This document shows positions 56,045 to 64,000 of a DNA stretch of 64,000 nucleotides, piece by piece. The position numbers and the translations under genes were made by a program. Source of the DNA: Mixophyes australis (Eukaryota > Chordata > Amphibia > Anura > Limnodynastidae); assembly GCA_036250195.1 (NCBI GenBank), contig JAVHZZ010000003.1:331251694-331315693 (forward strand). The letters are read 5' to 3'. The notes under the pieces are model-generated. The model was not told the origin of the DNA. It did not search any database and worked only from the letters and a program-made list of their open reading frames with translations. Every line of letters begins with the position of its first letter. Position 1 is the first letter of the stretch.

Positions 56045-58298
56045 TAGTGTGTAATGTCTATGTCTTTGTATTGTTCTCACTAATCTGAGCACAAAAAAAA
56101 TAATAACACTTGAACCCATTTATTTAAAAATACATACAGCATATACTGTATTTGCCTATGTTTCTTGACAAGCAAATTGAGGTACATCAAAGTGAGGGAT
56201 GATTACTTCAAAAGTTATTGCTTGCTAAAGCAATGCAAAATTTCTCTGTTATTTGGCCACAAAATGGGACTGCCCAATAATTGTCACATGCCTCCATTCT
56301 CTGCTGTTTCCACAGAAGTGGATATACTCCAGTCATCAGGGACATGGAAATTCCACTAAATCTTCTAACTATATTTCATACCACTAACAGATACCAGGTT
56401 AAAAGGTTTACTCAATGTGCAGCACTGTGCCTGAGCTACTGGTTATTTTAACTATTGTGTGGTAGTATAAATTCTAGCTTTGCTATTCCATTTTTGATTG
56501 CTTTGTCTTTTGACCATCCTTCTCTGCTTGTGACTCTGATCTTCAGCTCTTTTTCTGATACTGATCCTTTACTGCCATACATGACCTTTAATATTGATTC
56601 TCAATTTCTAGTCCTTTTTACATTTGCCTATGCCTCGTGGGGCAAACTTTGGGCCAAGGCCTTGATGAGGTCCTTGAAGAAGACCAGACAATCATTTAAA
56701 CCGAGCCAACTGCTAGGGGCCCAGTCTGTTCAGTTCCACAGTATTTGATACCTCCTGCAGTACATGATAGTTTGCTCCAGCTATGGACCTCGCTGGCATT
56801 CTGTTGCCTACTTTGGCTATTGACTTTTTCAAGTGGAGAAGCAGGAAGCTAATCAAGAACACACTATCTAGTCAAGGTCTATCTACACACTTTGATTTGC
56901 TTCAAGTGTCTATTGCTAATGGCATCACAATTTGATCTGGTAATTCTGTTCCTGCATCTGCCATAACTGTCTCTGAACAAGGCATGCCCATTCCCTCGCC
57001 ACCTCATATCATTTGGAATACTGAAATATCATCTGCCAAATCAGATTATATAATTTATCTTCTTTTCAGAGAAGCTTTAGTCAAGGCCTCACTCTTTGGG
57101 GAAGGGAATGGTCTTATTATACATAACTCTATTGTTATAGGCATTTCAACATTTTGCAAAGTTTGTGATGGCTTGTTCAGGTTTCTTATGCTAATATGCA
57201 AGTTCTATGAACTTGGTTGGAATGATTAAGCTCTAGTCACATTCTGGCAAGGACTTTGTGACAATATGTAGGATGAATTTGTAGGACTCTATATTTTAAT
57301 GCCTAGAAAGCTCAAGAGAGGCCATTATGTGCAGCATCAACAGCTTTCCAAACAAATGAAATATATTTTATCATGTCATTCGGTTCCAGATCTTTCATGA
57401 ATTTGTGGGCTTCTGGGAATTTTATTGAATAAACCCCTCTACATTAGAACCAATGATGACAGTGTGATTTAAGGGAGCAATATATTTCAAAACTGCTCCT
57501 CTCAATTTACAAGTTGGGGTCCTTAATAAGGAACCTTTATGCTTTGTCTAAATCTTTAAATCCAGTTCTTCTAGGGTTGCCATGGTTCCCACAATAACTC
57601 CCAGCTATTGATAGGTAAGGACAATAAAGTCTTTTCTTGGGCCACTTTATGTTTTGATGTCAGGTCTGTAACCCTCTCCTTCATAATGCTCACAATTTGC
57701 AGACGTCAACTGTAAATGCAAGAAATAAACCTTACCAAATCACTTTCCATTACTTTGTGTAATCAATGTAATAACGGTAGCACTACTTCTAGAGTTTGTG
57801 TGTATCCTCTTTCTGTAGCAAACAATCAAGAAAAGAACTTGAAAAGGGGATTCATTTCTAAATACACTTTACCTGCTGTAGCTGGGAAAAACTGAGGTTT
57901 GCAATCTGTAGGTGAACATCTACTTATTTAGACTCCACATAAGTAACTACTAGAAGCTTAGAGGGTCCACTCTCACAGTCTGTGACAAGTACATAACAAT
58001 TTGTGTAACACTACATAGCCATGCCCAATAACATAATTTTGGAGGGAGCCTAGTAATACAGTCTGGTCCGTCCGTCCCCCCCCCCCCCTCTTCCACACTC
58101 AGACACGACCTAGTGCAGTGATTCCCTATTTCGGTACTTATGTGCCTCCAAATTTCCAAGGACGTGACTCCAAGGACGTACCATAAAAACGCAAATAGTG
58201 TCATCAATCCATGGTCACCTTAGTGAACAATAAACACTGTATTTCTGCCTTATTTCCATAGTTTATTTTGCCCCTTACTGTTTTCTTGTGATTCACAG

Positions 58299-58359
58299 AT
58301 ACAGAAGTGAGTGTGAGTATCAGCTAGTTCTCAAAGAAAATCTTGAACGACTAAACAAG
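58299..58359 (+). CDS. BFSP1: Filensin, coding exon 2 (61 bp)
   Basis: The acceptor TTCACAG (58292-58298) and donor GTAAGA (58360-58365) bound a 61-bp exon. Joined in phase with exon 1 it completes codon 125 (Lys) and adds YRSECEYQLVLKENLERLNK, coil 1B sequence of filensin type. A 61-bp second exon is typical of vimentin-type intermediate-filament genes, which supports both the exon and the phase. The remaining exons lie beyond the window or further into the DIRS-rich intron. Confidence 0.9.
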
Positions 58360-59035
58360 GTAAGATGATGATACATGAGCTTTTGTGTGGTTCATAAAAA
58401 TGGCAATTGAACTAAAATGACAAAACTGGTGTAAGGCTGAAACAAAGCATGTTCTCCCATGTTGCTCCACTTTGTTTGCATATGTCTTGTTTAACCAGAA
58501 TTGGAATCTCAACTAGTTATTGTCTCACATATAATCAAATTCTATAATAAAAAGCATGTGTGCCAGTTAAAAAAAACAGACCTACACACTGTATGTGATT
58601 CATCACATCGAAATTTGTTTGAAAATGTTTCATTACTTACCAACTTTCACTGCCTGGTCTTGAGATGGCGGTAGGACTGGTTTCTCAAATAAAAAGTTGT
58701 TCTGAAGTATCTAGGTGTACAGCCTACATATGTGTGCTCGAAAGAGAAAAAGAACGTAAGCAAACACATGTATTACTACCTTACAAAAACAGTACATTAG
58801 ATGTGGGCTAATGTTGCTTATTGTTAATTATGAGGATATTATAAGTCACTGAGGATTTCAATAAGCGTGTTAAGGTGGTTCAGTACTTTTATACAGGCAA
58901 CTGATCTTCAAGGTTACTCATAATATTACTAATAATTTACATAAAGTTCAGTGTTAATACCTTTTATCCTTACACCAATACCTTTTGTGTTATACTCCAT
59001 AACCATACTTAACTAAAATAACCACAAGGACACAA
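58360..59035 (+). other. BFSP1: Start of BFSP1 intron 2
   Basis: Begins with GTAAGA. No features seen before the DIRS-type element; the intron continues to the window end. Confidence 0.6.
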
Positions 59036-59775
59036 GATATAATTTTGGCAAAAAGGTCGCAGTTTATTTAATATAACATATTTCTTAAACTCTGATGGCG
59101 GCAAGAGCAAGGCAGTCAGCTAACAACCAATCTTGAAACCAACACAGCGTAAGGTAAATCTCAAATACCACTGTCCCAAGACTTTACGAAACGCAGGTCT
59201 TTAACATTGGCCGGTACTAAACTTGGCGTCATTGCGACTGCCCCCTTCTGGACTCACATTGACGCGCCTGCCCAATGGCACGCCAAGGGACCCTACACCA
59301 AAGAGGACCAAGAGTCAGGTTACTGCAATAGGGGTAGTGACGTGCGGCCGATTCAAAGGTAGCACCTTCGATTAGTGACTGACTGCACTTCTCTCCTACT
59401 CACCGCTGAGACCCTTTAAAGGGTCCCCAGCCCACCACAGAGCACTAACTAAAGACCATAACTGCCTATAAAGATGACAAATGAACAACTCCAACCCCTT
59501 ATTTGTTAAATGAACTCCATGAGGGTGTAAAAAAAAGTGTGCCTTACCGTAATCTATGGGTGAGCTATCCCTAAACCTCCCAAAGCGATTACTACTTTCT
59601 CTGTAGCTTTATTGTTTTTTTGATGATTGACTGCATAATGGGAGCAGAAATGGGGGCTCTCCAGTAAAGACGGGGTGTGACCAACACATTTTTATCGTTG
59701 GCCACCTAGCATGCATTGCTCTCAAATCCTCTCTCATATCTAAATCATATATAAAATTAGATCCAAGGATTTGAA
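59036..59775 (-). other. Non-coding sequence, probably 3' part of the DIRS-type element
   Basis: No open frame with motifs. It follows the hydrolase domain on the element strand, so it may be its 3' untranslated region, or another insertion. Confidence 0.35.
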
Positions 59776-60010
59776 TCAACCTAGATCATTTCCTCCAGCA
59801 TGCACTAAAAATATATCTGGGGGGCCAAATTTAAGTATCTCATCCTCCTTTAGGGGCATGAGCGAATGCCATAGAAGTCCTCTTCTTCCAACCCATTTTA
59901 TTGTTACCAGGTCAGTAAATAAGGACCAGTTATAGGCAAGATTATGTTTCTCCACCCAAAAAAACATATGAGTGGTCCATGACCCATATGTTAATCCTCC
60001 GATTCAGAGT
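59776..60010 (-). pseudogene. SGNH-hydrolase-like domain of the DIRS-type element
   Basis: Downstream of the recombinase, the open frame 59776-59967 reads FFWVEKHNL, KWVGRRGLLWHSL and PDIFLVHAGGNDLG. This matches the hydrolase-like domain seen in some vertebrate tyrosine-recombinase retrotransposons (WxGxRG and HxGGNDLG blocks). Just upstream, in the neighbouring frame, VMDHSYVF keeps the Ser of the usual GHS(Y/F)VF block but with Asp in place of Gly. A homopolymer of seven T at the boundary probably caused the frame change. The role of this domain in the element is unknown. Confidence 0.65.
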
Positions 60011-60566
60011 ACCTAAGACCAAAGAATATGACTCCTTTGGGCACTTACATAACTATGCTCATTTGAGCGAATGTATATCAGTGGATTCGATAATGGGATC
60101 TGACCTCTGCACACAACAGCAGGCCATAATAACTATATCAATTCAATATTAGAAGCATAAATACCAAGCAGGTCCAGGTGCCACCATGGGACCGCTTTAC
60201 CCTTCAAGATTGATACGTGTGAGAGATTACATCCCACCAAGCGTAATCCTTACATCTAGGACCGCTTTACCAAAAACCAAGCGTATCCAAATATGTGAAC
60301 GCTTTAACACTTACTTTTCCTAATTATTTTGACTATAACCAGCTGTACAAGCTGTTATAAAATTATGTTAATGATTGTGACAGATAGGAAAGGGGGAGGG
60401 GGGTTGAGCATTAACCCATATGAAGGGCAAAAAACCCACAAACCCGGAGGTCAATAGCCAATAGCCAATGCAGGGAGAAACGGGAAAAATCCCTTCATTA
60501 CCTCGCTAAAAGCGACAAGGAGCATAGCCCTGGGTTACTGAAGTGGCGAGACAATAGCCTTCAACA
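60011..60566 (-). other. Spacer between recombinase and hydrolase domains
   Basis: Non-coding as read. It probably belongs to the DIRS-type element; a G/A-rich block lies at about 60,383-60,405. Confidence 0.4.
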
Positions 60567-61330
60567 CTATGGTTGTGAATGTAAATATAACTTGTAGGCT
60601 TCTGGCTTCCATCGGCCAATAGCCTGTATGTCAGAAGGGGACGCGCCTTTCTCGCCCGCAGCTATAGCCGCCCCAATTCTAAAGGAATGGGTGCCATAAA
60701 GAGACGGATCCAAGGGAATATAAACTAAGAAACGTCTAAACAAAGCATTGGATTGAAATTTTAAAAGGGGAACCATCAGTGTGTAACAGCCACATCTCTC
60801 CCTCTTTTGGGCGAGCCAATAAAAATTTTGAGCACAATACCACCGGGCGTATGCCTGGGTCATTTTGTGCTGATAAATTGAACCAATGGCATTTATTAAA
60901 TTGGTCAGTTTTTGAGGGGGGTAACTTACAAGCAACATAAGAGTCTGTAATATGTGTGTATATTGTTATTAAAGCATTGCCTATGTAAGTGCTAGATAGC
61001 GCTACAAGCTCGCTTATCCTGAATGCACCATGGAAAGCCAGATAAAAGGCATTGCTGAACATACTTCATATGGATCGGCTGCAAGCACCGAAAGCTCTCT
61101 CACCAATTATTTTAGGACCGCAACAGAAATGGGGTGCCTTGTATCAGCTTCAAAAGGGCATTCTCTCGCCCAGCCCCTCAAAGCTTTAGTGATCATGAAG
61201 CCCTTGGTGGGATCTGAAACACTAAGCAAACTCGCTATAAAATACATACCGGACAGGGTAGCTGCCATAATGGATTTTGAAGCACCTACTCCACATGAAG
61301 TCTAAAATGAGGTCGGTCTGACCTGGAGAA
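60567..61330 (-). pseudogene. DIRS-type tyrosine recombinase
   Basis: The N-terminal part (61,063-61,305) reads ITKALRGWARECPFEADTRH. The core includes AFYLAFHGAFRISELVAL (box I Arg), SKTDQF, and, after a frame change near 60,740, YGTHSFRIGAAIAAGEKG (H-X-X-R) and IQAIGRWKPEAYKLYLHSQP (Trp, and the Tyr nucleophile region). This enzyme would insert a circular DNA copy without making target duplications. All four signature residues appear present, but the frameshift prevents a full product. Confidence 0.82.
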
Positions 61331-61429
61331 GGACCTCTTGACTACGAATTCAGGAACAATTGCCATTGCTGCTAGTAGATGATGCCAAGAAAGATTCCGC
61401 CAGGCACATTATACCGACTCGACCCTCTG

Positions 61430-61893
61430 TCAAGCGGAAAGGGGACAGGGCATTGCAATTAGCTGAGCATTGGGTGCCAAGGACCGGAAGCGACGCCATT
61501 GAAAATGGGATATAGAGTTAACCACGTGATTCTCTATGCCTGGAACATGCCTGGTCCAAAACAATATATCAAACTCCAAGGAAAGCTTAATCAATCTGCG
61601 CAACAGGTTAACCGCAGGCAACGAGGATGAGGTTTGCTGGTTAATGGCCTGAACCACCCCGAGATTGTTGTACCAGAACACTACGTTCCGACCCGACAGG
61701 CGCCTGGACCATAACTCCAGGGACAACACTATGGGAAACAATTCTAGTACCAAGAGTTTCTTTACTAACCTGTTTTACAGCCACTCCTTAGGCCATGGAG
61801 CGACGTACCCTTCACCTTGGAAAAAAGTTCCGAAGCCGTGAGCTCCAGAAGCATCCGTGTGAACCTCTAAATCCAAATTAGACACTGAGCGAT
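61430..61893 (-). pseudogene. DIRS-type RNase H domain
   Basis: Read from the LTR edge: LEVHTDASGAHGFG (first catalytic Asp) then WPKEWL followed by an in-frame TAA near 61,777, then LELFPIVLSLELWSRRL, the Glu-bearing block. It continues VFWYNNLGVVQAIN, where families usually have a DN pair, and HVPGIENHVVNSIS, where AD is usual. So two expected Asp positions are Asn, and one nonsense codon is present. The text is otherwise well kept. The domain is inactive as written. Confidence 0.78.
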
Positions 61894-63092
61894 TGTTACG
61901 AATCATGCTTGATACTGGTCTCATTAGTCAGAGCTAAGACTCAGCACATGACCTGGTGCTGAGTCTTAACTAGGGTTCAGAATAAGGAGGCAAGACATGG
62001 ATGTTGTTTCTTCAATACTACAATGAGTAGATAATAAACATATATATAAATATGCACAGATGACACAAATTAAGTATAATCTATGGATGTATAATATAGA
62101 TATCACATATAATGGAGAAGCATAAATACTTATAGATGTCACAGCTAATACGTGGAAGTATTAGTAACGTACATAATACAGAAATAATGAGAATGTTTAG
62201 ATTAATGGAAGCAGCGACAAGTGCTGCAAATCACAGGGAGAACATATAGCAATGCAAGCATCAATATCCGAGAAGGCATAGTACTGGGACTGAGGCAGAG
62301 AGGAATCCAGAGTGGAACACCACATACAGCAATGTAGGGAGACACGATATGTCACAGTGCAAAGATGGAGAATCCGGCAAGTTTAAGCACACAGGAGGGT
62401 TGGTAATTAGCTATGGCAGAGCGTAGCCATGATTGTAGCAGAGGCAGTGATACAATGCAGGTGTCAATTAGTCGCAGCAGAGCGTGGCAAGGTGATATAC
62501 ACAACAGCAGTCTTGTTCACAGCACAGATGATATCAGCTACAATAACCACAGCAAAGATGAGAATAGTCAGCGCTCTGCGCACCACAGAGAAAGTAGCAA
62601 TAACCAATGTCCAGGATACCACAGGGATCAGTAATTAGTAGATGACACTACACAGAGATGCAAGGTAAAGTCTATACACCACAGAGTCCAGGAATTAGCA
62701 GTGTAAGAGAACCAGCCTGTTTGGTTTGACAAAGGTTCTTATAGAGCAGGGTTGAAGGTAATGAGAGTCTGTGTATCACAGTAAAGGCACACATGAGAGT
62801 AAACAGAGTCTTGTAATATGTACATGAAGATACTTGCAGCAAGGAAGTCTCAGGAGAATAGCTCCCGCACTTGGTTAAAGAAATGGAATTCTTTCACAAG
62901 GAAGACACAGGGTCAGGATACACAAGGGTCTATGGAGTCAGGGTAGCAAACAAGTTGCACTGACAGTGAGCAGGTGTCAGTGCTGAGTTTAAGCAGAGCA
63001 GGTTTGAATGGCCCGCCCTGATGGCGAGTCATGTGATCCCCAGGAGAACAGAGCAGACAGGGAAAGTAGCAAACCTGGACAGGGTTGTTACA
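61894..63092 (-). mobile_element. Solo LTR, about 1.2 kb, inside the DIRS-type element
   Basis: TGTTACGAATC...GGGTTGTTACA, flanked by GCGAT (61889-61893) and ACAAT (63093-63097), which would be a 5-bp duplication altered by two G-to-A changes. Removing it keeps the RT-RNase H reading frame without a break. The layout (GC-rich end with CATG and GGCCC text near the right edge, repeated CAGCAGAGCGT.GC) resembles the gypsy LTR at 33275 in the same orientation. Confidence 0.7.
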
Positions 63093-64000
63093 ACAATCTG
63101 GCCAAATACATACGCCATTAAAATCTCGCAAAAATGTCGGCCAAATCCGAAGGTCTCCTCGGATTTCAGCCGCTAGACGAAACCGCGCATGCGGCCTCGT
63201 TATCCAAGCTGTGGCTAATTGTAACCTCCTGCAGAAAATCCTTCCCATAGGAATGACTCTGCACGCAAAATTCAATAATCTCAGCAGAGACTGTATTCGC
63301 CACAAGGAACTAGTGTCCGAGCTAAGAACCTCTACAATAATTGATCCCAACTTATCAATCTTTTCCTTGTGTAGATGACAACATCCAACAATGGTGTCTA
63401 TTTCTATACCCAAGAAAGATAAGCAAACAGCCGGACCTTCAGTTATGTTGTGGGCTATAGGAACTCCCATAACAGCAAAAAGAGATTTTGCCACAAACAA
63501 GACCTCCAAACAAACAATAGATGAGCCCAGGGCCATGAACAAAAAATCATCCAAATAATGCACTAAACCAACGTGGCCCGTTCCTGCTTGTATAAACCAA
63601 TGCAGGAAGGAGCTAAAGCGCTCAAAGAACGCATAAGATACCGAACAGCCTATAGGAAGGCAGCGATCAATATAATAGCCATCCTGCAGTTTAAAACCCA
63701 TAAATCTAAAATATTCTGGGTGGAGAGAAAGAAGCCTAAAGGCGGATTTTATGTCCAGCTTAGCTAAAAGCGAACCCCTTCCATATGATCTAACTAGGGC
63801 AAGTGCCTCCTCAAAAGACTGGTAAGTAACTGAGCTGTGTCTCACATCAATGACATCGTTCACTGAAAAACTCGGGGGGTGAGATAGGTGCTGAATTAAG
63901 TGATATTTACCTGCCACTTTTTTTGGTACATTTTGAAAATGGGGGAAACTCAAAAGGACCAATCATGTGTCCCAAGGCAACCTCTTTATTCACCTTGGAA
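63093..64000 (-). pseudogene. DIRS-type reverse transcriptase, partial
   Basis: The open frame begins near 63,962 and runs through PKKVAGKYHLIQHLSHPPSF, SLLAKLDIKSAFRLLSLHP (motif A, Asp in KLDIKSAFR), CLPIGCSVSYAFFERFSSFL (motif B) and VHYLDDFLFMALG (motif C, YLDD). It continues with the LSFLGIEIDT and RIQSLLRLLNFACRVIPMGR blocks typical of DIRS RT. Catalytic residues look intact. The expected preceding text (GHMIGPF type) is in another frame at the window edge. At 63,092 the frame runs into the inserted LTR, which adds about 60 foreign codons before a stop. Without that insertion the same frame continues into RNase H. Confidence 0.83.

Larger units (their letters stand above)
54236..58298 (+). 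other. BFSP1: BFSP1 intron 1
   Basis: A 4.06-kb intron with GT (54236) and AG (58297-58298) ends. It carries an ATT/AAT microsatellite, the MITE at 55868-56044 and, at about 56,400-57,500, sequence that may be a decayed gypsy LTR and leader (low confidence). Open frames within it are not credible genes. Confidence 0.85.
59036..64000 (-). mobile_element. DIRS-type tyrosine-recombinase retrotransposon, cut by window end
   Basis: Minus-strand order is RT (from the window edge), RNase H, tyrosine recombinase and an SGNH-hydrolase-like domain, then non-coding sequence. RT-RNase H followed by a tyrosine recombinase instead of an integrase defines the DIRS/Ngaro order. A 1.2-kb solo LTR splits it at 61894-63092. 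It sits antisense in BFSP1 intron 2. Both outer boundaries are undefined: the left limit given is a guess, and the right one is outside the window. Confidence 0.8.

Noticed and set aside
56455..57229. Plus-strand open frames in BFSP1 intron 1
   Set aside because: Considered as decayed gypsy LTR/Gag; the LTR-like text is suggestive but no Gag motif could be confirmed.

Overview
The window is vertebrate nuclear DNA, most likely from a frog or another amphibian. I infer this from the gene (a lens intermediate-filament gene with a 61-bp second coding exon) and from the repeat mix: Tx1/L1-type and L2-type LINEs, a Penelope-like element, chromodomain Ty3/gypsy elements, a DIRS-type tyrosine-recombinase element, hAT-type MITEs and a tRNA-derived SINE with an L2-like tail. 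The species cannot be read from the sequence. I found no bacterial genes, CRISPR arrays, rRNA genes or functional tRNA genes.

Layout. 1-3715: decayed L1/Tx1-type LINE. 3716-11515: AT-rich DNA with two hAT MITEs that have perfect 8-bp target duplications (4112-4401, 6988-7359), a partial relative, a foldback repeat and microsatellites. 11516-14284: 5'-truncated L2-type LINE with a long open RT frame. 15859-16315: unclassified repeat. 16511-23893: complete Penelope-like element on the minus strand, with intact ORF1 and RT/GIY-YIG ORF2, 1.5-kb direct terminal repeats, an inverted stub and a 16-bp target duplication. 25056-26153: 1.1-kb hAT-type element. 26165-27204: two SINE copies, a MITE remnant and a fragment of a second Penelope-like element. 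33275-39717: very young minus-strand Ty3/gypsy element with 2,113-bp LTRs. 40815-41060: old SINE. 49200-52341: 5'-truncated L1 carrying a solo LTR. 53862-58359: first two coding exons of filensin (BFSP1), plus strand. 59036-64000: DIRS-type element on the minus strand (RT, RNase H, tyrosine recombinase, SGNH hydrolase), split by a 1.2-kb solo LTR and cut off by the window end.

The strongest observations are in three elements. (1) In the Penelope-like element, ORF1 and the RT ORF overlap in a -1 relation, and a canonical A AAA AAC heptamer sits in the correct register five codons before the ORF1 stop. Each terminal repeat also carries a hammerhead-like motif. (2) The gypsy element lacks RT, RNase H and the integrase core, yet joins Gag-protease in frame to the integrase C-terminus and chromodomain in one 756-codon ORF. 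Its LTRs differ at one base that I could find, so it looks like a recently moved non-autonomous derivative. (3) That element's 12-nt primer-binding site is a perfect complement of the predicted first bases of its own transcript, as in Tf1-type self-priming.

The only host gene I can support is BFSP1. The other long stretches are intronic or intergenic DNA in which I see nothing firm; they are listed as such.
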